Assembly: GCA_028875055.1 (NCBI GenBank)
Contig: JAPPGG010000050.1
Span: 1 to 59,406, forward strand
Direction: 5' to 3'
Length of the DNA: 59,406 nucleotides
DNA from: Chloroflexota bacterium
GTDB taxonomy: Bacteria; Chloroflexota; Dehalococcoidia; Lucifugimonadales; UBA3495
Below the pieces are notes generated by a model, which did no database searches, was not told the origin of the DNA, and saw nothing but the letters and a program-made list of their open reading frames with translations. A program made the position numbers and the translations under genes. Below, one piece after another: positions 44,965 to 53,996 of the stretch; the stretch's first letter is position 1; each line of letters opens with the position of its first letter.

Positions 44965-46206
44965 TTGCAGCAATCACACGGACAGCAGGCTACCAACAGG
45001 TCTCACCTGGCACTGGGCGGCAGGACCATTCTGCCCGGGCTGTCCACCGGGCATGTGGTTTACCACTGGATTCTGCAGAGCTTCGTGGTGCTTCTGCCGG
45101 AGATACAGGCGGCCTTCAGCCTTAGCGCCGTGGGGGTAGGGGGCCTGGTCTCGGCGCGGGAACTGGCGGCAGGGGTTGTCGCCCTGCCCGGGGGCGTGGC
45201 AACGGACATGGTGCGCCGATACTGGGGCCGCCTACTGGTGGCATGCCTGCTGGCGTCGGCCCTCGGGGCGCTGGCAATGGGGCTGTCTCCCGTGTACGTG
45301 CTGCTGCTGGCCGGAATTGCCGTCCTGGCGGCAGCCCACTCCATATGGCACCTGGCCGCGTCGGGTTCCCTGTCCTACCACTATGAACGGCGGCGGGGAA
45401 CGGCCCTGTCCCTGCACGGAGTCGGGGGCAGCATTGGCGACGTGGCGGGCCCCCTGGTTACCGGCGCCCTGCTGCTCTTCCTGGCATGGCAGGACATAAT
45501 TAGCCTGTATGCGGCGGCGCCTATCCTCCTGGGGCTGGTGGCCATCTGGGCTTTCCGCAACATTGGCCACACCCGGGAGGAACTGCCGGCGGAAGACCTG
45601 GCGGCCCGGGTCCGAGTTACCCGTGAACTATTGAAGAGCCGCCTCCTCTGGGGCCTGACCCTGGTCCGCGGCTTTCGCGCCATGGCCCTGGCAGCGCTGG
45701 TTACTATCCTCCCGTTGTACCTCAGCAACGACCTGGGCATGAGCGAGTGGAACCGGGGCTTTCACATCGGGTTGCTGATCGCCGTTGGCCTGGTTGCCAA
45801 GACGGGCGCCGGCTATCTCTCGGACCGGTGGGGGCGGAAGCAGGTGCTGGTGCCGGGGCTGGCCTGGTCGTGCCTGATTGCGCTGGTCTTGCTGGTCTTC
45901 AATTCAGGGCCCATGCTGTCGGTCAGTATTGCGCTGCTGGGACTGTTCCTGTATCCGGACCAGCCAATACTGACGGCCACCATATACGACACCCTTGGCC
46001 GGGAAGTGGCTACGACCGGCCTGGGAGCGGTGGCCTTCGTCAGCTTCCTGATGGCGGCGGGTTCTTCCGTGGCGGCGGGAGCATTGTACGAGTGGACGGG
46101 TTTCCAAGGTGCGGTCTGGTACATTTCCGGACTCTTCGCGTTGGCGGCCGTCGTGTTCGCGGTATTGCCGCTGGCCGGCTGTCAATCCCGGGCGCCGGCG
46201 GGCTGA
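44965..46206 (+). CDS. Major facilitator superfamily transporter
   Basis: The 413-residue protein (start at the TTG at 44965 with GGAG upstream; uncertain) has twelve hydrophobic helices and MFS loop motifs: 'GGVATDMVRRYWGR' after helix 2 and 'GYLSDRWGRKQVLVPG' in the second half, the duplicated D-R-x-G-R pattern. The frame remains open far upstream as antisense of the thiolase gene, which is not coding. Substrate is unknown; organic anion or drug efflux is typical for such a stand-alone gene. Confidence 0.88.
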   Translation: MQQSHGQQATNRSHLALGGRTILPGLSTGHVVYHWILQSFVVLLPEIQAAFSLSAVGVGGLVSARELAAGVVALPGGVATDMVRRYWGRLLVACLLASALGALAMGLSPVYVLLLAGIAVLAAAHSIWHLAASGSLSYHYERRRGTALSLHGVGGSIGDVAGPLVTGALLLFLAWQDIISLYAAAPILLGLVAIWAFRNIGHTREELPAEDLAARVRVTRELLKSRLLWGLTLVRGFRAMALAALVTILPLYLSNDLGMSEWNRGFHIGLLIAVGLVAKTGAGYLSDRWGRKQVLVPGLAWSCLIALVLLVFNSGPMLSVSIALLGLFLYPDQPILTATIYDTLGREVATTGLGAVAFVSFLMAAGSSVAAGALYEWTGFQGAVWYISGLFALAAVVFAVLPLAGCQSRAPAG

Positions 46207-46388
46207 AGGCGCCCGTCCGGATGCCGGCGCTTCCCGGTCAGGATGGCCGGCCAGGAAGCTTTTCCGGAGGGACTGCCACCCCGTGGGGCCATGCTGCTTC
46301 CCCTTCCCGGGGAGGGAATACAGCCCGCAATCTTCGTTGACCCGCCTACCTGACGGGACTATACTACAAATTAAGAATACCAATAAAG

Positions 46389-46748
46389 TTGAGAGGTGTT
46401 GGTCTGAACTCTGCAGAAGTTGCCCAGCTGGCGGTAGAAGTGGCCTCGGAAAAGCTGGCCGAGGATATTGTAATGCTGGACTTGAGGGAACTGGCCCCCT
46501 TTACCGACTATTTCGTGATTATGTCCGGCAACTCGTCACGCCAGATAGAAGCCCTGGAAGAGGACATCACGGAAGCGATGAAGGAGGCCGGGGTGCGCCG
46601 GTTTCATCGAGAGGGCACGCCGGCTTCGGGCTGGATTCTGCTGGACTTCAGCGACATCATAGTCCACATATTCGGGCCCGAAGAGCGCGAGTATTTTGAA
46701 CTGGAACGTCTCTGGTTCCAGGCCCCGCAGGTCGTTCGCGTCCTCTAA
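46389..46748 (+). CDS. rsfS: Ribosome silencing factor
   Basis: The 119-residue protein matches RsfS/Iojap: 'KLAEDIVMLDLRELAPFTDYF', 'IMSGNSSRQIEALEEDI', 'REGTPASGWILLDFSDIIVH'. It binds ribosomal protein L14 and blocks subunit joining when nutrients are low. The start is uncertain: TTG at 46389, or CTG at 46404 which is better spaced from GAGAGG. Confidence 0.93.
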   Translation: MRGVGLNSAEVAQLAVEVASEKLAEDIVMLDLRELAPFTDYFVIMSGNSSRQIEALEEDITEAMKEAGVRRFHREGTPASGWILLDFSDIIVHIFGPEEREYFELERLWFQAPQVVRVL

Positions 46749-46802
46749 ACTGAAGCCAAAACGAAAACTACATTTGCAGGGATTCGCCGGGTCGGCATCG
46801 TC

Positions 46803-46890
46803 ATACCGGCTTTCGCCGGTATCCAGAGTTTCCCACTTTGATCGCGTCCGCTTTGTCCTGACCATACTGGTTTCCGGCCTGCGCCGGAAT
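46803..46890. repeat. Two REP-like palindromes between rsfS and ndk
   Basis: ATACCGGC-TTTC-GCCGGTAT (46803-46822) and TTTCCGGCCTGCGCCGGAAT (46871-46890) are of the ATTCCGGC-type found as dispersed repeats in many genomes. They stand 48 bases apart in opposite orientation, between two convergent genes, and may also help terminate both. Confidence 0.75.
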
Positions 46891-46934
46891 GACGGTCAAT
46901 GGCAAATGCACGTTCCGCCCTGGGTCTGGTTCAG

Positions 46935-47387
46935 TTACTCGACAATCCAGGGTTCCAGGGCCCTTTCGTAGCTGAGAAGCTCTTCAGGCCTGAAGAACAG
47001 GGCGACTTCCCGCTCGCCCGACTCCGGGCTGTCGGAACCATGCACCAGGTTGCGGCCGATATCGACGCCAAAGTCGCCGCGGATGGTGCCCGCCGGTGAA
47101 CCGGCGGGGTTGGTCTGGCCCATAGTATTGCGCGCAATTTCCGCCGCGTTGTTTGCTTCCCAGGCCATGGCCACTATGGGCGAAGTGGTAATGAACTGGA
47201 CCAGGCCGCCGAAGAAGGGGCGGTCCACGTGTTCGCCGTAATGCTGGCGGGCCAATTCATCGGAGACCTGCATCAGCTTCATCCCCACCAGCTTCAGGCC
47301 GCGCCGCTCCAGCCGGGTGATTACTTCCCCGACCAGCCCCCGCTGGACTCCGTCGGGCTTTACCAGTACCAGAGTTCGTTCTGCCAT
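46935..47387 (-). CDS. ndk: Nucleoside diphosphate kinase
   Basis: The 150-residue enzyme shows the whole family pattern: 'ERTLVLVKPDGVQRGLVGEV', 'RPFFGGLVQFITTSP', 'GDFGVDIGRNLVHGSDS' with the phosphorylated His near residue 116. It equalises NTP pools by phosphate transfer. AAGGAAC precedes the ATG. It lies downstream of tsaB on the same strand. Confidence 0.97.
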   Translation of the reverse strand: MAERTLVLVKPDGVQRGLVGEVITRLERRGLKLVGMKLMQVSDELARQHYGEHVDRPFFGGLVQFITTSPIVAMAWEANNAAEIARNTMGQTNPAGSPAGTIRGDFGVDIGRNLVHGSDSPESGEREVALFFRPEELLSYERALEPWIVE

Positions 47388-47512
47388 TTGGTTAAGTTCC
47401 TTCCTTTACTGTTCGACGAATGTATTGTTCCACGAATGTGCGCCAGGACGCCCTTTCCCGGAAGTCCTCTGGCCTGGGAATGGTGGCGCTGACGCTTCAG
47501 GGCCACCGGCGG

Positions 47513-48199
47513 CTACCCCTGGCGTACCCGGTCGCGTCGCTTGGGGCCCCCGATGGTGGGCATGCGCAGGTAGTAGGGCTGCAGGGTGGCAACATCATCA
47601 GCTTCGCCGGAGTCCAACCTCATCTGGCCCAGCTGCGCCAGCGCCCACAATCGGGATGCGGGCGAGTGGCCGGCAAGGACAGCATCGCTTCCCAGCCGTT
47701 CCCGCAGCGTTTCCGCGTGGGGCGGCGCGCCTTCGCCGCAAATCAGGAGCGGTCCTGCCAGTTCCGCCGTCAACTCCTCGGGGGGGCATATCCGGTCTTC
47801 CCGCAGCCGCTGACCGTCGGCCCCGAAGCGGCCCGAGGCTACTTCGCTGCGACCGGCATCCAAGAGCGCGCAGACCGGCAGCCCGGATTGCAGATAGGGC
47901 TGGGCCTCGGCATCCAGCGTCCCGATGCCTGCCAGGGGCTTGCCCGTGGCGATGGCCAGGCCCTTGGCGACGCTCATGCCCACCCTCAGGGCGCTAAAGC
48001 CGCCCGGGCCCAGGGCTACAACAATTCCTTCAAGGTCGTGGACTTTCAGGCCCGCGCCGTCGAGTATGTAAGACACCGCTGGCATAAGCTCGGAGGTATG
48101 GTTTACCGCCGAGCGCCAGGAGCGGGATGATACGACCCGCCCCTCCTGGGCCAGGGCTGCTCCGGCGTTGCGGGTTGATGTGTCAATAACCAGGATCAT
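47513..48199 (-). CDS. tsaB: tRNA threonylcarbamoyladenosine biosynthesis protein TsaB
   Basis: The 228-residue protein has the ASKHA-type start 'MILVIDTSTRNAGAALAQ', 'HTSELMPAV' and 'GPGGFSALRVGMSVAKGLA'. TsaB is the inactive paralogue that holds TsaD in the complex making the t6A modification of tRNAs reading ANN codons. tsaE and thiL lie directly upstream on the same strand. Confidence 0.95.
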   Translation of the reverse strand: MILVIDTSTRNAGAALAQEGRVVSSRSWRSAVNHTSELMPAVSYILDGAGLKVHDLEGIVVALGPGGFSALRVGMSVAKGLAIATGKPLAGIGTLDAEAQPYLQSGLPVCALLDAGRSEVASGRFGADGQRLREDRICPPEELTAELAGPLLICGEGAPPHAETLRERLGSDAVLAGHSPASRLWALAQLGQMRLDSGEADDVATLQPYYLRMPTIGGPKRRDRVRQG

Positions 48200-48287
48200 C
48201 GGTCTGTCTTTCGGCTATGGAAGCCAGGGATGCCGCGCAGGTTAGCGTCGGTCAGCTTGACCCAATAACCAGTCCGCACCGGTCCGG

Positions 48288-48767
48288 TCAGTCGGACGAA
48301 TGGCTCTTGAGCGACTCCAGCATGGGCAGGTAACGAGCCGGCGGGTCGGCAATGGTGATTGTCCGACCATCGCCCTCTTCCGCGTACTCCAGATCAATCC
48401 AGAGGCATTCGGGCGGAAAGACTTCCTCAGCCCGCTCCGCCCATTCCACAACGCACGCGCCATCGCCGAAAAGCTGCTCATCCAGGCCCAGGTCCCAGGC
48501 CTCCAGGGGGTCATTGATGCGGTACAGGTCAAAGTGGTACAGGGTCATTCGGCCAAGATAGCGAGTCATTATAACAAAGGTAGGACTACGGGCGTATTCC
48601 ACGACGCCCAGGCCCCAGGCAATGCCCTGGGTGAGGCAGGTCTTGCCGGCGCCCAGCGGACCGGAAAGCAGAAATACATCGCCAGGCTGCGCCTGCTCTC
48701 CCAGCAGCCTGCCGATGGCCTGGGTCTTCTCCGGCGACGCGGACTGAATGCTCAGAAATTCGGCCAT
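48288..48767 (-). CDS. tsaE: tRNA threonylcarbamoyladenosine biosynthesis ATPase TsaE
   Basis: The product (159 residues from the ATG at 48767) has the P-loop G36-PLGAGKT ('LLSGPLGAGKTCLTQGIAWG') and the family blocks 'RSPTFVIMTRY' and 'YHFDLYRI'. TsaE hydrolyses ATP to reset the TsaB-TsaD complex. An upstream in-frame extension to 48845 overlaps thiL and is less likely. Confidence 0.95.
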   Translation of the reverse strand: MAEFLSIQSASPEKTQAIGRLLGEQAQPGDVFLLSGPLGAGKTCLTQGIAWGLGVVEYARSPTFVIMTRYLGRMTLYHFDLYRINDPLEAWDLGLDEQLFGDGACVVEWAERAEEVFPPECLWIDLEYAEEGDGRTITIADPPARYLPMLESLKSHSSD

Positions 48768-48786
48768 AGACTCAGTTTTGCCCACC

Positions 48787-49794
48787 TTACCCGAAGTGGT
48801 CCCAGCCGGCCCTGCCGATGGCGGTTTCAATTCCGTTTTGCCCAACCAGGGATATGTGCCCGGGTTGACCTTCGATGACCTGCCCCACTACGGCCGCGCC
48901 TACAGGAAGGTCCGGAATGACCGAATTCATTACCGACCCGGGGGCGGTGAAGAGCAGGAGGTAGTCTTCGCCACCGTTCAGGGCCAGGTCCAGGCAGTCA
49001 TCGGGAAAGGCCTGCCGGAGGGCAGGGTGCATGGGAACCTGGTCGGCGAAAATGCGCGCGGCCACACCGCTGGCCAGGGTCAGCTTGGACAGGTCGTCGG
49101 CCAGCCCGTCGCTAACGTCCATGGCAGTTCCTACGCCGGCCCGGGAAAGCAATTGGCCCTCGGCCACCGCAGGGTAGGGGCGGCGGTGAGCGGCGCGCAG
49201 GTGCTCGGCCGCTTCCGCGTTAGCCGCCAGGCCTTCCAGCATCAGTTTCAAGCCCCCGCCCGACGAACCAAGGAACCCGGTAACCGCCACCTGGTCGCCA
49301 ACCCTGGCGGTGGACCTCAGCATGGGAGGCCCGCTGCGAACGCCGGTCAGGGCCACGGTAATGAATGCGACGGGAGAACGGACCATGTCTCCCCCAACTA
49401 TGGCCACACCGTAATGTTCGCCGATTTCCAGCATGCCCCGGTAAAGCTCTTCGATATCAGCAACTTCGGTTTCGGGGGGAAGGCCCAGGGTGATGAGGGC
49501 GTAGAGGGGAAGGCCGCCCATCGCCGCGATGTCGCTGATGTTGGAGGCGAGGGATTTCCAGCCCAGGTCGGCCCAGGGGGTGGTGTCGCGGGTGAAGTGC
49601 ACGCCCTCGACCACGGTGTCGGTGGTGAAGAGTTCGGTGGCATTGGCGGCAGCCCAGGCGGCGGTGTCGTCACCCGTATCCACCAACAGGCGGAAGTTGT
49701 GGAGGGCGCCGTTGTCCGGCCCGCGGCGCTCCCGGGTCACCATGCCGTTCAGCCTTTCAATCAGGCCAAATTCACCCAAATCCTTTATCTGCAT
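48787..49794 (-). CDS. thiL: Thiamine-monophosphate kinase
   Basis: The 335-residue enzyme starts 'MQIKDLGEFGLIERL' and carries the PurM/ThiL blocks 'GDDTAAW', 'NISDIAAMGGLP', 'IVGGDMVRS' and 'AMDVSDGLADDL'. It makes thiamine diphosphate from the monophosphate with ATP. It heads the thiL-tsaE-tsaB cluster, with tsaE starting 20 bases after its stop. Confidence 0.96.
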   Translation of the reverse strand: MQIKDLGEFGLIERLNGMVTRERRGPDNGALHNFRLLVDTGDDTAAWAAANATELFTTDTVVEGVHFTRDTTPWADLGWKSLASNISDIAAMGGLPLYALITLGLPPETEVADIEELYRGMLEIGEHYGVAIVGGDMVRSPVAFITVALTGVRSGPPMLRSTARVGDQVAVTGFLGSSGGGLKLMLEGLAANAEAAEHLRAAHRRPYPAVAEGQLLSRAGVGTAMDVSDGLADDLSKLTLASGVAARIFADQVPMHPALRQAFPDDCLDLALNGGEDYLLLFTAPGSVMNSVIPDLPVGAAVVGQVIEGQPGHISLVGQNGIETAIGRAGWDHFG

Positions 49795-49859
49795 GGTGGT
49801 CCGGTCAGGGACAAGCCTGGTGGGTGGGTAAGAAGGCGCCAGTCACGGCAGAAGCCCGG

Positions 49860-50327
49860 TCAGCACGCCGAGTCCCGGGCGGCCTTGAGTTCTTCCGCCA
49901 CCTTGCGGGCCTGCTTCTCGCACTGGCTCCAGCCCAGGGTCTCGGGGATCAGTTCCTTGTCGGGAAGGTGCCGGCGGAAGGTAACGATGGTGCCCATTCG
50001 CTTGGCATTGATGCCCAGGTCGCGCACCAGGTGATCGTTGAGGCTGTCCAGTTCCATGGAGCCTTCTTCCAGTTCGGAGCAAAGGTTGACCACGGCATCA
50101 CCCAGCTCCCACATCTTCCGAGCGGGAATGGGGGTGCGCTTGCTCTTGAGTTGCTCAATGTCGGCCTGAACGTCCCGCATAGCCTCCACCGCGCGGCGGT
50201 AGGCATTGCAGGCGATTTGCAGGCACTCCTCCGGCCTTTCACCCAGCCGCTCCAGCTGGGCCAGGGGCACAGAGGCTATGAATCCCTCGCCACGAGCTTC
50301 CAGGGCTATCATTGCAGGGGAACCCAA
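49860..50327 (-). CDS. Hypothetical helical protein
   Basis: The 155-residue product starts at a TTG (50327) seven bases after GGAGG. It is almost all helix: 'RRAVEAMRDVQADIEQLKSK', 'DAVVNLCSELEEGSMELDSL', 'SQCEKQARKVAEELKAARD', with two cysteines besides. No family or motif is recognised. It lies 65 bases upstream of thiL on the same strand. Confidence 0.65.
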   Translation of the reverse strand: MGSPAMIALEARGEGFIASVPLAQLERLGERPEECLQIACNAYRRAVEAMRDVQADIEQLKSKRTPIPARKMWELGDAVVNLCSELEEGSMELDSLNDHLVRDLGINAKRMGTIVTFRRHLPDKELIPETLGWSQCEKQARKVAEELKAARDSAC

Positions 50328-50574
50328 GTGTTTTCCTCCGTGTGGGGGTGTTGGTCAATCAGCCCAACGCTGACATCCCAGCCGCTCTTCTCTTACTGTG
50401 AGTGGAATTATAGCTTGGGCTGTAAGGGGGGACAAGGTGGACGTCCCAGGCGGGGGCGGCCCTGCCATGCAGGCGCACCCCGATCACATGGAGGCAGCCA
50501 CCGGGGTTACCCACGGCGATGCTGGCCCGAACTGGTCCGGACGGATTGCGGCGGTCAGAAACCTCCAGGACCCT

Positions 50575-51501
50575 TTACGCCCCGAAGAGCCGCGCGGCCC
50601 CGGATTCCGGTATCAGGCCCGAGAAGAGCTCGGGGTGGATCATTTCCGCCATGATTTCCAGGCCTACCACCAGGCGCGGCCCGGAGCGGCTGGTGTAAGC
50701 GCCGGCGTCTATGGCATAGACCCGGTTGTTCTTCACCGCCGGCAGGCTGGCCCACTCCTCCTTTTCAGACAGCAGGGGTACATCCTCCAGCGCCCTCCGA
50801 ACGTCGAAGCCACAGGGCATCATGATGATTACTTCGGGCTGGCTGGCCACAATCTCGTCCCACTCCAGGCGGAATGAGCCGGTCTCCTTGTCTCCGAAGC
50901 AGTTTTCGCCACCGGCCATTTCCACCATTTCCGGAACCCAGTGGCCTCCGCACATAAGGGGGTCAACCCACTCCAGGTGCAGCACCCGGGGCCGATGGGG
51001 TATGCCGGCAGTTTTGGCAGCGATACTGTCTATGCGCTGCTGCATCTCTCCGGTGATTCTTTCCGCCGCCTCTTCCGCGCCCGTGGCCTGGCCCACCCGC
51101 CGGATGTCTTCCAGCACATCCCCGACGTACTGGGGGTCCAGGGACAATACCTGGGGCTGCTTGGGGAGGCTGACGCTGACCTCGGCAACCTGCCGAGAGG
51201 AAATGGCTCAAACCTCGCAGATGGCCTGAGTCAGGAGGAGGTCCGGTTCCGCCGCCTCCATGGCGGGCTGGTCGATTTCGTAGATGCCCAGCCCCTGCTC
51301 CAGGCGTTCGGAGATGACCCGGCTGATTTCGCCGCTGCTGGGTTGAGGGTCCATTCCTTCGAATACGCTGCGGACCACCCAGGGCTTGTCCTTGGCTGAG
51401 GCGGGGTAGTCGCACTCGTGGGTTACGCCGTACAACTGGTCCTCAAGGCCCAGCATATAGACAATCTCGGTGGCGCTGGGCAAGAAAGAGCAAATGCGCA
51501 T
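50575..51501 (-). CDS. BtuF-like ABC substrate-binding protein with in-frame TGA (candidate selenoprotein)
   Basis: The frame from 51501 to 50575 encodes a Peripla_BP_2-type protein ('[20 protein letters not shown]', 'GVTHECDYP', '[20 protein letters not shown]') of the group without a signal peptide, often called cobalamin-binding. It is interrupted once, by TGA at 51210-51208 (codon 98), in '[18 protein letters not shown]', where homologues read CxVCAxS. Coding continues in the same frame on both sides, so the product would be 308 residues with a C95-E-V-U98 motif if TGA encodes selenocysteine. Ten bases after the TGA is a SECIS-like hairpin (51197-51181). If TGA is a plain stop, this is a broken gene whose second half could start at TTG 51147. 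Selenium-uptake-type genes lie 2.5 kb away. Confidence 0.75.
51181..51197 (-). promoter_or_regulatory. SECIS-like hairpin after the in-frame TGA
   Basis: On the coding strand CTCGGCA-GGT-TGCCGAG is a perfect 7-base stem (or 6 bases with loop AGGTT), starting ten bases after TGA. The loop begins about 17 bases from the TGA, within the 16-37 range used for bacterial SECIS, and the GGT in the loop resembles that of E. coli fdhF (loop AGGUC). Confidence 0.55.
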
Positions 51502-51566
51502 TGCAAACTCCTGACGATAGTGGGAACACGCCCATTATAAACCCGAATGCCCCTTACCCATAGTGG

Positions 51567-53426
51567 CTAATCGTCCGAGGGCTCAAATTGCTCGTGAAGG
51601 TTGCCATCGTGGGAGTATAGGTGGGAATCGTCGGGAAAGTAGTCCCACTTGTGCTCGTCATAGCGGTAGTGTTCGGAGGCTCCGAGAAAGGTGCGGCGGA
51701 AAACGTCCTCCAGGGTGCTGTGAATCTGGAAAGCCGCAAACGCCACCCCCGCGACTATTACCAGCAGGACAATCGCCACCAGCGGGGCAAACGCGCCCCC
51801 TTCAAGCAACAGACGGATAGTGAAGGGCAGGCTCCAGATGGCGGGCAGGATCAGGATAACGATTAACAGGCTGTTGCGGATTACCCGCCTCAGGTTCTTT
51901 CCGGTCAAGTTGTCCGGCGCCCTCCGCCAGGGAGGCAGGATGAACCCCATGACCTCTTCGGTCAATGCCCCAAGGTTGTGCCAGATGGCCAGAACCGCCG
52001 GAATGCAGAGCGCCACGACGGCCCCTCCCAGCATCAGGTCCACCAGCCACGGGCTTACTCCCACCAGCCGGGATGCCTGATGGACAAAGTCGTGCCCGAT
52101 GGTGCCAGCCGCGATAAGCACCACGATGATGCCCACATTAAGCATGATTCGCTGTACGGCATGGGTTACATCGTCCGCCAGCCTGGCTCCAAGTATGTGG
52201 CTCCGCCTGGTCGAGGTTAGCCAGACAAACACGACATCGGTGAACTGATGGAGCCAGTTGGGAGATACCCTGGAGATAAAGTTAGCCAGGGCCACGGGAG
52301 ACCGGAAAATGAAGGGATAAATCAGCGCGGTAACGGCAGTCGCCACGGTGAGGGCCGGGCTGAAATAGGCGGAAACCGACCCGTGGTCCACGCCGGTCTT
52401 GGCCATGGCCAGCGAGAACTCGCCAAGCTGGGGCATTCCCGTACCCACCTGGAGGGCTGTGCGTCCGTCCTGGCCGGCAAGCAATGTACCCACGGTGTCA
52501 GCCAGAACCTTGCCCACGATGAAAACACCGGAAATGATCAGGGCCGGGACGAGGTAGTCACCGATGTGCACCACGTCCATCAACATACCCAGCGAAACGA
52601 AGAACAGCGCCGCAAACATGTCCCGCAATGGATTCATCAACCGGCTGATCTGCTCGTGATGCTCCGTGTCCCCCAGGATCATGCCGATCAGGAAAGCGCC
52701 GGCGGCGGCCGACAACCCCAATTGATGGGCGGCCAGCGCCAGGCCGAAGCACAGGGTCAGGGTTGCTATCAGGACCATTTCTTCCGACTCGAAACGGGCA
52801 ATGTAGTTCATGAGCCGGGGCGCCAGCAGCGCTCCGATGGTCAGGACCGCCACCGCGAAAATTACCAGCCGCGTCGCCAGTATCCCGATGTCGCCCAGGC
52901 TGGCTCCACCCGTTGAAGCCACGCCGGCCAGTATGGTGAGCAGGATTACGGCAACGAAGTCCTCCACCAGGAGTATGCCTACGATCAGCTGACCTCGGAC
53001 GTGGAACAGGGACCCTGAATCCCGCAACATTTTTATCAGGATTGCGGAACTGCTGATGGAGAGGGCCGCCCCCAGGAAGATTCGTTCCGTCTGGGTCCAC
53101 CCCAGCCAGTGGGCGAGTTCATACCCCACCGCGAACATGGTGGCCATTTCCACCACGCCGATAATGACAACCTTCAGGCCCACCTGGCGGATTCGCTGCC
53201 ACCCAATCTCCAGCCCTATGCCGAACAGCAGCAGCACCAGCCCCAGCTCGGCCAACACACGGATGGTTTGCAGGTTCTGCACCGGCCCCTGAATGTTGGC
53301 CAGGGGGCCGAAGTTAATTGCTGCCAGGGTAAAGGGCCCGATTATGACGCCGGCCAGCAGGTAGCCCAGCACCGGGGGCATATTGATGGCCCGGAACAGC
53401 ACCAAAGCCGTACCGGCCACCGCCAT
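51567..53426 (-). CDS. CPA2/Kef-type cation:proton antiporter
   Basis: The product (619 residues from ATG 53426) has about 12 membrane helices with the CPA2 pattern: 'MPPVLGYLLAGVIIGPFTLA', 'LVLLLFGIGLEIGW', and 'GILLVEDFVAVILL', which carries the family's acidic transport residue. A soluble C-terminal part has two further hydrophobic stretches. Unlike KefC it has no clear Rossmann NAD-binding domain. The family's N-terminus extends further: in-frame sequence up to an ATC at 53501 fits ('ETLLALAGVGSAESIGLIRD'), and GGAGG lies seven bases before that ATC, so initiation may be at a rare ATC codon. Function: K+ or Na+ efflux in exchange for protons. Confidence 0.88.
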   Translation of the reverse strand: MAVAGTALVLFRAINMPPVLGYLLAGVIIGPFTLAAINFGPLANIQGPVQNLQTIRVLAELGLVLLLFGIGLEIGWQRIRQVGLKVVIIGVVEMATMFAVGYELAHWLGWTQTERIFLGAALSISSSAILIKMLRDSGSLFHVRGQLIVGILLVEDFVAVILLTILAGVASTGGASLGDIGILATRLVIFAVAVLTIGALLAPRLMNYIARFESEEMVLIATLTLCFGLALAAHQLGLSAAAGAFLIGMILGDTEHHEQISRLMNPLRDMFAALFFVSLGMLMDVVHIGDYLVPALIISGVFIVGKVLADTVGTLLAGQDGRTALQVGTGMPQLGEFSLAMAKTGVDHGSVSAYFSPALTVATAVTALIYPFIFRSPVALANFISRVSPNWLHQFTDVVFVWLTSTRRSHILGARLADDVTHAVQRIMLNVGIIVVLIAAGTIGHDFVHQASRLVGVSPWLVDLMLGGAVVALCIPAVLAIWHNLGALTEEVMGFILPPWRRAPDNLTGKNLRRVIRNSLLIVILILPAIWSLPFTIRLLLEGGAFAPLVAIVLLVIVAGVAFAAFQIHSTLEDVFRRTFLGASEHYRYDEHKWDYFPDDSHLYSHDGNLHEQFEPSDD

Positions 53427-53513
53427 GGTGATGGCAAAGTCGCGGATCAGGCCGATGCTTTCGGCGGAGCCGACTCCGGCCAGTGCAAGCAGGGTTTCGA
53501 TCCTGTTCCCTCC

Positions 53514-53996
53514 AATTGGGAAGAAGGTTGATGGATTCTCCGGCGAGCCGAACTGAAGGGTGGCGCCTGAAACAACGCCGGAAGCGCCAATCTCTGAAGA
53601 ACGAAGGGGAAGAAAGCCGGTTGAAACTCGCGAAAGTAAACGCCTGTAACAATTCTATAGGTTTCTTACATAAGCTGCATAGTTGTACAGGAAGGAGGTA
53701 TGGAGAGGTTTGCGACTATCCTGACGAAACGGGTAATATTCTTGACACCATATAAACCACGCTTTACACTCTCATTAACAATCCTCCAGGGAGCGAGAGA
53801 CGCCCGTCAGGCGCCTGACTGGTACGAACCCCATAGCTGGACTTCCATCCGGCCAATGGATGGTTAACGGCAGCCCGCAGCCTTCCTTCCCGACACCGCG
53901 ACGGTGGACTGCCAGGCCCGGTGGCTTCCCATCCCTGATTGCGCAAGCATCACAAATACGAACCGCGGTTCCGGCTGCTGTAAAACTAAGGACACC
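53514..53996. other. Divergent promoter region of the antiporter and importer genes
   Basis: It contains the importer promoter at 53742-53770. A 55-codon frame (53700-53867) after GGAGG is not supported as a gene because the promoter lies inside it. Confidence 0.5.
53742..53770 (+). promoter_or_regulatory. Sigma-70 promoter of the ABC importer operon
   Basis: A perfect TTGACA (53742-53747) and TACACT (53765-53770) are 17 bases apart. The transcript would carry a 220-base leader before the first gene, long enough for a regulatory structure. Confidence 0.7.

Noticed and set aside
50575-51147. Treating the second half of the BtuF-like gene as a separate gene starting at TTG 51147
   Set aside because: It has no ribosome-binding site, is in the same frame as the first half, and the 20 codons between the TGA and the TTG continue the protein sequence. 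Two separate proteins are unlikely.
53700-53867. 55-codon frame with GGAGG in front
   Set aside because: The only good promoter of the importer operon lies inside it, spacing to the ATG is about one base, and the peptide resembles nothing.
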